A DNA stretch of 64,000 nucleotides, from contig NZ_JAAXYC010000005.1 of the NCBI RefSeq assembly GCF_018619185.1, positions 1 to 64,000 of the forward strand, written 5' to 3'. The DNA is from Streptomyces sp. McG3. Its GTDB lineage: Bacteria > Actinomycetota > Actinomycetes > Streptomycetales > Streptomycetaceae. Position numbers and translations under genes: made by a program. Positions within the stretch are counted from its first letter, which is position 1. Every line of letters starts with the position of its first letter. Below are positions 17,401 through 25,659 of this stretch, in pieces. Below the pieces are notes generated by a model, which did not search any database, was not told the origin of the DNA, and saw nothing but the letters and a program-made list of their open reading frames with translations.

Positions 17401-18717
17401 ATGGGGCACCGCACCCCGCTCGCCGCCACACTCGCGGCCAACTCCATTTCCACCGCGGGCACTTCACTGACCCTGATCGGCGTCCCCTGGTTCGTCCTGG
17501 AGACCACCGGCAGCGCGGGCCGGGCCGGGTTCGTCGCCTTCTGCGCCACCCTGCCGATCGTCGTCGCCGCCCTGATCGGCGGACCGGTCATCGACCGGAT
17601 CGGCCGCCGCCGGGTCGCCATCGCCTCCGACACCGTGTGCGCGGCGGCCATCGCCGCGATCCCCCTGCTGCACTTCGCCGGCGTCCTCGACTTCTGGATG
17701 CTGTGCGCGCTGATGGCGGTCAACGGGTTCGCCCACACCCCGGGCAACACCGCGCGCTACGTCCTGATCCCGGACCTGGCCGAGCACGCCGGCATCACGC
17801 TCCCCCGGGCCGCCAGCCTCTTCGACGCGGTCTCGCGCGGGGCCCGGATGGTCGGCGCGGCCCTGGCCGGCGTCCTCATCGCCTTCGCCGGCGCGGAGAC
17901 CGTCCTGCTGCTGGACGCGGCGACGTTCGGGCTGTCCGCCCTGCTGATCGCCGCAGGCGTACGGGGGATCCGGGCGGCCGAGCCGCGCGAGACCGGGGCC
18001 CCGGTCTCGCTGCGCGTCTACGGCTCCGAACTCCGCGAGGGATACACCCACTTGCTGGGCAACCGGCTGCTGCTGGCGATCGTGGTCATGGTGATGCTCA
18101 TGAACGGCACCGACCAGGGCTGGTACGCCGTGCTGCTCCCGGTGCACGCCGAGGCCGAGCTGGGCGGGGCGACCGCCATCGGGCTGCTCACCGCGATGTT
18201 CGGGGCGGGCGGGCTGTTGGGCGCGTTGCTGTACGGGGCGGTGGGACACCGGTTCTCGCGGCGGACGGTGTTCACGGTGTGCGTGATCCTGTGCGGCGCG
18301 CCGAGGTTCCTGGTCGCCGCGGTGACCGGGACGACGCTTCCGCTCGCGGTCACGATGCTGCTCGGCGGGATCGCGGGCGGCGTGCTGAACCCGATCCTGA
18401 CGACGGTCGTCTACGAGCGTGTGCCGGACCGACTGCGCAGCCGGGTGTCGGGGGTGCTGACGGCGGGCAGCGAGTTCGCCATGCCGCTGGGCGGGCTCGC
18501 GGCCGGGCTGCTGGTGGAGGGCGCGGGCGCGACGGGGGCGCTGCTGATGATGGGCGGGGTCTACTTCCTGGCCACGCTGAGCCCGCTGGTGTTCCCGTCC
18601 TGGCGGACGCTGGACGACGGGCCGTTGACGGAGCCCGTACAGCCGGCGCCCCCCGTACCGCCGGTTCCGCCGAAGGTCAGCAGCCCGGCACCGGCCCGCC
18701 CGTCTCCAGGGCCTTGA
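17401..18717 (+). CDS. MFS transporter, probable drug/metabolite exporter
   Basis: Twelve hydrophobic segments are readable in 438 residues. The loop 2-3 motif reads GGPVIDRIGRRRVAIASD, a form of the MFS motif A. The second half begins around residue 220 (LLLAIVVMVMLMNGTDQGWYAVLLPV). A Pro-rich cytoplasmic tail ends the protein. It is controlled most likely by the upstream winged-helix regulator. The last 41 bases overlap, antisense, the 3' end of the Lon-like protease gene. Confidence 0.9.
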   Translation: MGHRTPLAATLAANSISTAGTSLTLIGVPWFVLETTGSAGRAGFVAFCATLPIVVAALIGGPVIDRIGRRRVAIASDTVCAAAIAAIPLLHFAGVLDFWMLCALMAVNGFAHTPGNTARYVLIPDLAEHAGITLPRAASLFDAVSRGARMVGAALAGVLIAFAGAETVLLLDAATFGLSALLIAAGVRGIRAAEPRETGAPVSLRVYGSELREGYTHLLGNRLLLAIVVMVMLMNGTDQGWYAVLLPVHAEAELGGATAIGLLTAMFGAGGLLGALLYGAVGHRFSRRTVFTVCVILCGAPRFLVAAVTGTTLPLAVTMLLGGIAGGVLNPILTTVVYERVPDRLRSRVSGVLTAGSEFAMPLGGLAAGLLVEGAGATGALLMMGGVYFLATLSPLVFPSWRTLDDGPLTEPVQPAPPVPPVPPKVSSPAPARPSPGP

Positions 18718-19465
18718 GCGAGCCGACCGCGTCCTTCAGTGTGGAGACGGGCACGATCCGCAGCCCGTCGGGCGCCTCCGACTCCGCCTGGGCGCACTCC
18801 GCCTTCGGCACGAGGAAGACGCTCGCCCCGTCACGGTGGGCGCCCTGGGCCTTCATCGACACGCCCCCGACCGCGCCGACCTTGCCGTCCGCGCTGATCG
18901 TCCCCGTACCGGCGATGGTGCGGCCGCCGGTGAGGTCGCCGCCGGAGCCGTTGCCGTCGAGCTTGTCGATGATGCCGAGGGAGAGGAAGAGGCCGGCGCT
19001 CGGGCCGCCGATGTCGCCGAGGTCCACCTCCACGCGCATCGAACCGGGCTCGCGGTCCAGGTAGTTCAGGGCGGCGTCGACGGCGACGTTCTGCGACTGC
19101 CTCATGTCGTCGAGGTTGTGCTTCTCGATCTCCTTCTCGGAGCCACCGGTGGGGTAGACGGAGTCGCGCGGCATGACCGCCCGGTCGGTCCGGAACCAGC
19201 CGTCGATCACCTCGCCGATACGGACGTCCGCCTTCGGCCCGGTGGCGAGGATCGTCGTCATCCTCAGCTGCCCGTCGGTGGGGCGGGTCTCCGCGCCGGT
19301 GATGGTGATCACCGGCCGCCCGTCGTCCTTGCCGAGCACGTCCGCGGTCACCCCGGGCCGGGCCAGGGTGAACGGCAGCGGTGCGAAGGCCGCCGTACCG
19401 AAGAGGGCGAGGACGGGCAGCGCGCAGAGGGCGAGGACGCGGGGGCGCGTGAGACGAGTGAGCAC
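18677..19465 (-). CDS. Secreted or membrane-anchored Lon-like (S16) serine protease without evident PDZ domain
   Basis: The protein has one N-terminal membrane or signal segment (VLALCALPVLALFGTAAF). The S16 proteolytic core has Ser156 in GGPSAGL and Lys205 in VGAVGGVSMKAQGA, the Ser-Lys dyad of Lon. Related YlbL/SdrC-type proteins usually have a PDZ domain between anchor and protease and are about 340 residues; this protein has 262 and no clear PDZ motif. It starts with GTG at 19465. Its 3' end overlaps the convergent MFS gene by 41 bases. Confidence 0.85.
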   Translation of the reverse strand: MLTRLTRPRVLALCALPVLALFGTAAFAPLPFTLARPGVTADVLGKDDGRPVITITGAETRPTDGQLRMTTILATGPKADVRIGEVIDGWFRTDRAVMPRDSVYPTGGSEKEIEKHNLDDMRQSQNVAVDAALNYLDREPGSMRVEVDLGDIGGPSAGLFLSLGIIDKLDGNGSGGDLTGGRTIAGTGTISADGKVGAVGGVSMKAQGAHRDGASVFLVPKAECAQAESEAPDGLRIVPVSTLKDAVGSLKALETGGPVPGC

Positions 19466-19568
19466 GCACCCAATCTAACCGCCGCCCTCCGGCCGGAACG
19501 CGCCAGGCGTACGCCGCCCCCGCCGCCTCCGCGAGGACGGACCCGGGCGCTCCCCGGCCGGTACGGGC

Positions 19569-20213
19569 CTACCGCAGCGCGTCGGCCACCTCCCGGGCGG
19601 CGTCGAGCACGCGGGGCCCGACCCGTTCCGGTACGGCGTCGGCGAGCATGACGACACCGACGCTGCCCTCCACGCCCGAGACCCCGACCAGGGGCGCGGC
19701 CGCCCCGCTGGCCCCGGCCTCCAGCTCGCCGTGGGTGAGGGTGTACCCGGGGTGTCCGGCCTCCGTGGCCTGCCGGGCGGACAGGATGGCCCGGCCCGCC
19801 GCGCCCCGGTCCAGCGGATGCCGGAAGCCGGCCCGGTAGGCGACGTGGTAGTCGGTCCAGGTGGGCTCGACGACGGCGACCGCGAGGGCGTCGCTGCCGT
19901 CGACGAGCGTGAGATGGGCGGTGGCCCCTATGTCCTCGGCCAGGGAGCGCAGCGCGGGCAGCGCGGCTTCCCGGACGAGCGGATGCACCTGGCGGCCGAG
20001 CCGCAGCACACCCAGGCCGACCCGGGCGCGGCCGCCCAGGTCACGGCGGACCAGGGCGTGCTGCTCCAGGGTGGCGAGCAATCGGTAGACGACGGTCCGG
20101 TTGACACCGAGCTTGTTGGACAGCTCGGTGACGGTCAGGCCGTGATCGGTGTCGGCGAGCAGTTTGAGGACGCGCAGTCCTCGGTCGAGCGTCTGGGAGG
20201 TCTCCGCTGTCAC
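19569..20213 (-). CDS. IclR-family transcriptional regulator
   Basis: The N-terminal winged helix covers residues 8-65 (LDRGLRVLKLLADTDHGLTV, then LGVNRTVVYRLLATLEQHALVRRD). The C-terminal effector domain follows, with LRSLAEDIGATAHLTLVDG and HPLDRGAAGRAILS. The length of 214 residues is slightly short for the family (about 250). The GTG start at 20213 follows GAGGAGAGG. No operon partner is adjacent; the 104-base gap to the Lon-like gene shows no distinct feature. Confidence 0.88.
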   Translation of the reverse strand: MTAETSQTLDRGLRVLKLLADTDHGLTVTELSNKLGVNRTVVYRLLATLEQHALVRRDLGGRARVGLGVLRLGRQVHPLVREAALPALRSLAEDIGATAHLTLVDGSDALAVAVVEPTWTDYHVAYRAGFRHPLDRGAAGRAILSARQATEAGHPGYTLTHGELEAGASGAAAPLVGVSGVEGSVGVVMLADAVPERVGPRVLDAAREVADALR

Positions 20214-20651
20214 GACGCCCTCTCCTCTTCGGGGTGAGCGACGACGGTCCTGCTCCGGCGGGGTTGCGACGCCGGTCCCAGCGGCGACGCACGGAGAGGC
20301 CGCCGGCCTGGCAAGGCACCGGCTGCGCTCCGCGGCGGCGTTGCCACGGGGCGTTCATATGGCGGGGACAGTAGCGATCCAGTCCGCTCAGCGGAAGTCC
20401 TCGTCCAGAATCCGGTCTCCGGACGCGGAGCCCCGGAACGGCCCGCACATAAGGGCCGGTCAGCGGGGCGGCGTCCGGAAAGCGAACATCTACGCGCGTT
20501 CACGTGTCGTGACACCGCCGGGGCCGTGCGTCCACGGATGTGAACCAACGTTAACAGTGCGTGAACGGTCACCCAGAAATTTCCCGGACCCGGCGACCGG
20601 AAACGTCTCCGCGGAAGCCGGGAGCGTCGCCACGACGCCCGGGAACGCCGT
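20214..20651. other. Gap between IclR gene and helicase; no gene recognised
   Basis: This stretch of about 440 bases contains no frame with convincing codon bias, start site and homology. An A/T-richer patch at about 20528-20575 (including aacgttaac) could hold a promoter for the IclR gene, which lies downstream on the minus strand. No RNA gene was recognised. Confidence 0.5.
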
Positions 20652-20687
20652 CGGCCCGCACGAAGGGGGGAACCTCCGTACGGGCCG
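20652..20687 (-). terminator. Helicase terminator hairpin
   Basis: An 11-pair stem with one mismatch (20652-20662 with 20677-20687) and a 14-base loop lies 22 bases beyond the helicase stop codon on the minus strand. Confidence 0.7.
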
Positions 20688-20709
20688 GCGAGAACGGACG
20701 GCACCGGGG

Positions 20710-22494
20710 TCACGTCATCCGCGTCGCCCACTCCTGGACCTTCGCGATGCGCTGCTGGATCTGGTGGGCCGTGGCCTCCGCGCTCGGCGGGCCGCCGCAG
20801 ACGCGACGCAGTTCGTTGTGGATCACGCCGTGGGGCTTGCCGCTCTGGTGCGTGTAGGCGGAGACCGTGGTGTTGAGCTGCTTGCGCAGGCTCAGCAACT
20901 GCTTGTGGGTGACCACGGGCCGGGCGTCGGCCGGCTTCTCCAGGAGGTCGGCCTCCTCGGCCGGCTTCTGGCGGCTGTGCGCGATCTGCCGGGTCTGCCG
21001 CTTCTGGAGGAGGAGCTGAACCTGGTCCGGCTCCAGGAGCCCGGGGATGCCGAGGTAGTCCTGTTCCTCCTCGGAGCCGGGGTGCGCCTGCATGCCGAAC
21101 TCGGCGCCGTCGTACAGCACCCGGTCGAAGACGGCGTCGGACTCCAGTGCCTCGAAGGGCAGCTGCTCCTCGGTCTCCTCGTCCTCCAGCCTCTCCGCGT
21201 CGGCGAGGAGCTTGTCCTCCTCGGAGAACGGGTTCTCCTCGTCGCTGCCCTTCTTCGGCTTGTCGAGCACGTGGTCGCGCTCGACCTCCATCTCGTTGGC
21301 GAAGTCGAGGAGCATCGGGATGGTCGGAACGAAGACGGAGGCCGTCTCGCCGCGCCTGCGGGACCGCACGAAGCGGCCGACGGCCTGGGCGAAGAAGAGA
21401 GGCGTGGAGATCGTCGTCGCGTACACGCCGACGGCGAGGCGCGGCACATCGACGCCCTCGGACACCATGCGGACCGCGACCATCCAGCGCGACTCGTCGC
21501 CGCTGAACCGGTCGATCTTCTTGGAGGCGGCCTTCTCGTCGGAGAGGACCACGGTCGGCGTCTCGCCGGTGACCTTCTTGAGGATCTTGGCGTACGCGCG
21601 CGCCGACTCCTGGTCGGTCGCGATGACGAGGCCGCCCGCGTCGGGGATGCCCTTGCGGACCTCGGTGAGCCGCTTGTCGGCGGCGGCGAGCACGTTGGGG
21701 ATCCAATCGCCGGTGGGCGCCAGCGCGGTGCGCCAGGCCTGCCCGATGGCGTCCTTGGTCATCGGCTCGCCGAGCCGGGCGGCGATCTCGTCGCCGGCCT
21801 TGGTGCGCCAGCGCATGTTGCCGCTGTAGCTGAGGAAGATGACCGGGCGGACGACGCCGTCGGCGAGCGCGTTGCCGTAGCCGTAGGTGTAGTCGGCGGA
21901 GGAGCGGCGGATGCCGTCGTTGCCCTCCTCGTACGCGACGAACGGGATCGGGTTGGTGTCCGAACGGAACGGCGTACCGGTCAGCGCGAGCCGCCGGGTC
22001 GCCGGGTCGAACGCCTCCTGGCAGGCCTCGCCCCAGGACTTCGAGTCGCCGGCGTGGTGGATCTCGTCGAGGATCACGAGCGTCTTGCGCTGCTCGCAGC
22101 GGTTGCGGTGCAGCATCGGACGGACGCCGACACCGGCGTACGTCACGGCGACCCCGTGGTACTCCTTGCTCAGCGGGCCGGCGCTGTAGTCGGGGTCGAG
22201 CTTGATCCCTATCCGAGCGGCCGCCTCCGCCCACTGCTTCTTGAGGTGCTCGGTCGGGGCGACGACGGTGATCTGCTGCACGACATGGTGGTGCAGCAGC
22301 CACGACGCGAGGGTCAGCGCGAACGTGGTCTTGCCGGCGCCGGGCGTCGCGACGGCGAGGAAGTCGCGCGGCTGCTCCTGGACGTACCTCTCCATGGCGC
22401 CCTGCTGCCAGGCTCGCAGCTTGCCGGCGGTGCCCCAGGGGGCGCGGCCGGGAAAGGCGGGTGAGAGGTGGTGGGAGGCGGTGGTAGTAGTCAC
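20710..22494 (-). CDS. DEAD/DEAH-box (SF2) helicase
   Basis: This is an ATP-dependent nucleic-acid translocase. Motif I reads TPGAGKTTFA at about residues 45-54, motif II reads LDEIHH near 140, motif III is LTGTPFRSD and motif VI is QAVGRFVRSRR. About 150 residues after the second RecA-like domain are acidic and then helical. The GTG at 22494 (VTTTTASHHL) is chosen; the longer frame adds 96 Arg/Pro-rich residues that include an intergenic repeat. GGAG lies upstream. Related proteins are annotated simply as helicases in Streptomyces; a specific repair or RNA role is not established. Confidence 0.9.
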   Translation of the reverse strand: MTTTTASHHLSPAFPGRAPWGTAGKLRAWQQGAMERYVQEQPRDFLAVATPGAGKTTFALTLASWLLHHHVVQQITVVAPTEHLKKQWAEAAARIGIKLDPDYSAGPLSKEYHGVAVTYAGVGVRPMLHRNRCEQRKTLVILDEIHHAGDSKSWGEACQEAFDPATRRLALTGTPFRSDTNPIPFVAYEEGNDGIRRSSADYTYGYGNALADGVVRPVIFLSYSGNMRWRTKAGDEIAARLGEPMTKDAIGQAWRTALAPTGDWIPNVLAAADKRLTEVRKGIPDAGGLVIATDQESARAYAKILKKVTGETPTVVLSDEKAASKKIDRFSGDESRWMVAVRMVSEGVDVPRLAVGVYATTISTPLFFAQAVGRFVRSRRRGETASVFVPTIPMLLDFANEMEVERDHVLDKPKKGSDEENPFSEEDKLLADAERLEDEETEEQLPFEALESDAVFDRVLYDGAEFGMQAHPGSEEEQDYLGIPGLLEPDQVQLLLQKRQTRQIAHSRQKPAEEADLLEKPADARPVVTHKQLLSLRKQLNTTVSAYTHQSGKPHGVIHNELRRVCGGPPSAEATAHQIQQRIAKVQEWATRMT

Positions 22495-22666
22495 GGTCTC
22501 CGGTTCGGGGCTCTCGGGTACGTGGGGTGCTGTCCGCACCGGGCCCGGCCCTGATCGGCCCGGCCCGCGATACGACAACCGGGCCACCCTACCGGGGGCC
22601 CGGAGAAGATCTCGTACGAACGAGCCGTGGTGCGGTGCCGTTGAGACCCGCTTCACAGGGTCGCGC

Positions 22667-22755
22667 GCGGGGTCCGGTAGCCGACCCGACCGGGACGCCC
22701 GCGGGGCCGGTACCCGACCCGACCGGGACGCCCGCGGGGTCCGGTAGCCGACCCG
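22667..22755. repeat. Intergenic tandem repeat, unit about 33-34 bp
   Basis: Copies at 22667-22700 and 22701-22733 are nearly identical and a partial third copy runs 22734-22755. They lie upstream of the helicase start and next to the MFS terminator. The copies differ by one single-base gap and one substitution. Confidence 0.85.
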
Positions 22756-22780
22756 CGGGCGGGCTCCGAAGCCCGCCCGC
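22755..22780 (-). terminator. Terminator of the downstream MFS gene
   Basis: A perfect 11-pair stem (22755-22765 with 22770-22780) with a 4-base loop lies 9 bases beyond the MFS stop codon on the minus strand. Confidence 0.85.
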
Positions 22781-22788
22781 AACGCCCC

Positions 22789-24303
22789 TCAGCTGCCGTG
22801 CTTCTCCCGCACGACAACCCGGGTCGCCACCCAGGCCCCCACCAGTGCCACCCCCGCCATCGGCAGGAACACGGCGGCGAACGCGCCCGGGTGCGAGCCG
22901 GCGGCTCCGGCCTCCACCGCCCCGTGCGCGGCCGCGCCCACCGCCCCGCCGCCGAGCGCGGCGAAGGCCGCGCCGCCGCTGGCCAGGAGCAGCACGTTGG
23001 AGAGCCCGTCGGAGATCTGGAGGGCGGCGGAGTTGGAGCCCGCCTCCTCCGGGGCCGACAGCTTCAGCAGCAGCACGCTGGTGGAGGCGATCACCATGCC
23101 CATCCCGAAGCAGCCGAAGGCCCAGGCGACGGCGACGGTCCAGACCGGAACCCCCTCGATCAGCACGGACGGCGCGACGGCGATCGAGGCGGCGACCAGC
23201 ACCATGCCGCTGACCATCAGCCGCTCCCGGTGGGGCTCCATGCGCGGCCGGGACTGTACGAACGAACCGAGCGCCCAGGTCGCCCCGCCGACGGCCAGCG
23301 AGAGCCCGGCCATCGTCGGGGACAGCCCGCGCTGGGTGACCAGCATCAGCGGTACGAAGGACTCGGCGGCGATGAACGACCCGGCGGCGACCCCGCGCAG
23401 CAGGACCACCGAGGGCAGCCCGCGCCCCGCCCGTACGGTCCCGGTGGGCAGCAGTCCGCGTACGGCGGGCACCAGCAGGGCGACGCCGAGGGCGGCCGGC
23501 AGGAGGGCGAGCCAGTTCAGCTCCTGCCCCGCGTACTGGAGCAGCCCCGCCCCGGCCGAGATCCCGAGGGCGAGCCGGATCCGGCGGCGGTCGTACGGCT
23601 CGGTGGCGGCGGCCGGGTCCGCGGGCCCGGAGGCCGTCCGCCGGATCGCCGGGAGGGCCAGGGCGAGCGGGATCACGATGAGGACCGGGATGCCGACGAA
23701 GACCCAGCGCCAGCCGAGGTGCTCGGTCACCGTCCCGGAGGCGAGCGGCCCGACGACGGAGGGGATCACCCAGCTCGCGGCGAAGGCCGCCAGGATCGCG
23801 GGCCGGATGCGCTCGGGGTAGGCCCGCCCGATGACCACGTACAGGGCGACGATCACCAGCCCGCCGCCGAGTCCCTGGACCGCCCGGCCCGCGATGAAGA
23901 CCCACATGCTGGTGGCCGCCCCGGAGAGCAGCAGGCCGACGCCGAACGCGGTGATCCCGGTGGCGAGCGGCTGGAGAGGCCCGCGCCGGTCGGCCCACTG
24001 CCCGGAGAGGACCATGGCGAACAGACTGGTGGTGAAGTACGCGGAGAAGGCGAAGGCGTAGAGGGGGATCCCGTTCAGCTCGCGCGCGGCGACCGGCATG
24101 GCCGTGCCGACCGCCGTGGCCTCGAACGCGATGAGGAACACCACGGAGACGATGCCGATGCTGAGCGCCCGGTAGGTGCGCCCGAGGACCCCTTCGACGG
24201 CTGCGAGGGGGATGCCGGACAGCGGGTCCGAGGAGCGATCGTCGGTCGTGGGCGGCGCGAGGTGTGCGGCATCGGTGCCGTCACGCGGTTCGAGGGCGGT
24301 CAT
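22789..24303 (-). CDS. MFS drug-efflux-type transporter
   Basis: This is a 504-residue membrane protein with about 14 hydrophobic segments, consistent with the DHA2/EmrB group. The loop 2-3 motif reads LSGQWADRRGPLQPLATG and the motif near segment 5 reads SWVIPSVVGPLASGTVTEHLGWRWVF. A 50-residue hydrophilic N-terminus precedes the first segment. The ATG at 24303 is chosen over a 70-residue longer frame with no hydrophobic or conserved content. The substrate is unknown. Confidence 0.9.
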   Translation of the reverse strand: MTALEPRDGTDAAHLAPPTTDDRSSDPLSGIPLAAVEGVLGRTYRALSIGIVSVVFLIAFEATAVGTAMPVAARELNGIPLYAFAFSAYFTTSLFAMVLSGQWADRRGPLQPLATGITAFGVGLLLSGAATSMWVFIAGRAVQGLGGGLVIVALYVVIGRAYPERIRPAILAAFAASWVIPSVVGPLASGTVTEHLGWRWVFVGIPVLIVIPLALALPAIRRTASGPADPAAATEPYDRRRIRLALGISAGAGLLQYAGQELNWLALLPAALGVALLVPAVRGLLPTGTVRAGRGLPSVVLLRGVAAGSFIAAESFVPLMLVTQRGLSPTMAGLSLAVGGATWALGSFVQSRPRMEPHRERLMVSGMVLVAASIAVAPSVLIEGVPVWTVAVAWAFGCFGMGMVIASTSVLLLKLSAPEEAGSNSAALQISDGLSNVLLLASGGAAFAALGGGAVGAAAHGAVEAGAAGSHPGAFAAVFLPMAGVALVGAWVATRVVVREKHGS

Positions 24304-24528
24304 GGGCCCAGCGTAAGGGGCATGGGGCGGTTTGAACCCTGTCGATGTACCGTCCCGCGCTCGGCCCTTGGTCGTAGGTCGCAGGCCCCGGTACCGGACC
24401 GGGTGTGAACGGCGTATGGCAGTCGCGTTGCGGCCCGGCCGGATTCCTTGAGGCGGCGGGCGGAGCCCCGTAGCGTCGTGGACAGCAAGGAACAGAGCAC
24501 CGCGCGACAGCACCGCAGCACCACACCC

Positions 24529-24603
24529 GACCGTGTGCCCGAGAGGCTCAGGGGCTCGACTGCAACTCGAGTTACACCGGTTCGAATCCGGTCACGGTCT
24601 CCA
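24529..24603 (+). tRNA. tRNA-Cys (GCA)
   Basis: The cloverleaf can be drawn by hand. The acceptor stem gaccgtg (24529-24535) pairs perfectly with cacggtc (24593-24599). The anticodon stem is ctcga/tcgag with loop ctgcaac, giving anticodon GCA. The T arm is accgg-ttcgaat-ccggt. The discriminator base is U73 (24600), a cysteine identity element, and CCA is encoded at 24601-24603. The D stem has only three firm pairs (ccc/ggg) with an unusual 13/22 position. Confidence 0.88.
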
Positions 24604-24660
24604 CCGCGAAGCGGCCGTCCCCACGACAGGGGGCGGCCGCTTCCGTTCGCGGTCGGTCGG

Positions 24661-25446
24661 TCAGCCGGCCGGCCGGTCAGCCTTCAGGGCTTGCATCACC
24701 GCGCGGGTGTCGCTGATCAAATCGCCCCGGTAGGCGAGCATCTCCGGCTGGTCCACCACGTCGGGCAGACCCTCCCTTCCGTTGTCGATGTCCGGAGGAG
24801 ACATCCAGGAGGACAGGGTCAGCGTCACGACGGCACCGCCTTCCACCACCTGCACACGCATGGATTCGTCCTCCATGATCAGCAGATAGGCCAGGTCGCC
24901 GAGGTCCGGTACGCGCTCCACCCGGTCCACACTCGTGCCGTCGACCTCCGTCAGCGTGCTGCTCGCCTCGAACTCGGGGCGCGGGTCGGTCTCCTTGTGC
25001 AACTCCGCGGTGAGGGAGGCCTGATAGCCGGTGGACCAGCCCGAGGCCTCCGCGCCGTCCGGCGCCCGGGCGGCCGCCACCGTGAAGTCGACGGTGCAGC
25101 GAATGCGGCGGAGGGCGGGGTGCTCGATGCCGTCCAGTTCGGTCGACGGCTCGGCCGCCGGCTTCCCCACCGCCTTCGCGAGCGCCTTCAGCTGCACCGC
25201 CGCGCAGGAGTCGGACTCCACGCGGTAGCCACGCGGATCGGGCTTCCGGTCGCCGCCGATCCCGTACGCGAAGACCGCCGTCGCCCACACCGCCGACGCC
25301 ACCACCGCTCCGGCGGCGGCCCACAGCAACCCCCGCACCCGGCGTCGGCCGCCGGCCGCAGGTCCCTGCCGCGGATCGAACCCGCTCACCACGTCCGCGG
25401 GCTCCCCCGGCCCGGGCTCGCCCACCAGCTCCGGTTCAGTGATCAC
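24661..25446 (-). CDS. Hypothetical single-pass membrane protein
   Basis: The function is unknown. A Pro/Gly-rich cytoplasmic N-terminus of about 40 residues is followed by a membrane segment (GLLWAAAGAVVASAVWATAVFAY). The remaining ~195 residues are predicted outside the cell and include Cys residues near SDSCAAVQL and RRIRCTVDF that may form a disulfide. The GTG at 25446 follows GGGGAG about 9 bases upstream. It lies 57 bases from the tRNA-Cys, at the edge of an accessory block. Confidence 0.75.
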   Translation of the reverse strand: MITEPELVGEPGPGEPADVVSGFDPRQGPAAGGRRRVRGLLWAAAGAVVASAVWATAVFAYGIGGDRKPDPRGYRVESDSCAAVQLKALAKAVGKPAAEPSTELDGIEHPALRRIRCTVDFTVAAARAPDGAEASGWSTGYQASLTAELHKETDPRPEFEASSTLTEVDGTSVDRVERVPDLGDLAYLLIMEDESMRVQVVEGGAVVTLTLSSWMSPPDIDNGREGLPDVVDQPEMLAYRGDLISDTRAVMQALKADRPAG

Positions 25447-25595
25447 GTGGTGGCTCTCCCCTGGTCGGACAACGGTACGAACCATCGGACGGGTTCGGCC
25501 CTTCGCGGCATTCTCCGGTTATCCGGGCCGGCCCGGAAGTGTCCAGGAGTCTCCGTCGCCACGGGGAGCCCCTCGCTCCGGCAGAAGACGCGAAG

Positions 25596-25640
25596 GGCCC
25601 CGCACGGAACCGGGGAAGCCGAGGGTTCACGTGCGGGGCC
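25596..25640 (-). terminator. Terminator of the secreted beta-rich protein gene
   Basis: Perfect 10-base arms ggccccgcac (25596-25605) and gtgcggggcc (25631-25640) enclose a loop with extra internal pairing. The hairpin lies 19 bases beyond the stop codon. Confidence 0.75.
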
Positions 25641-25659
25641 GTTCACAGGGCGTGGTCCG

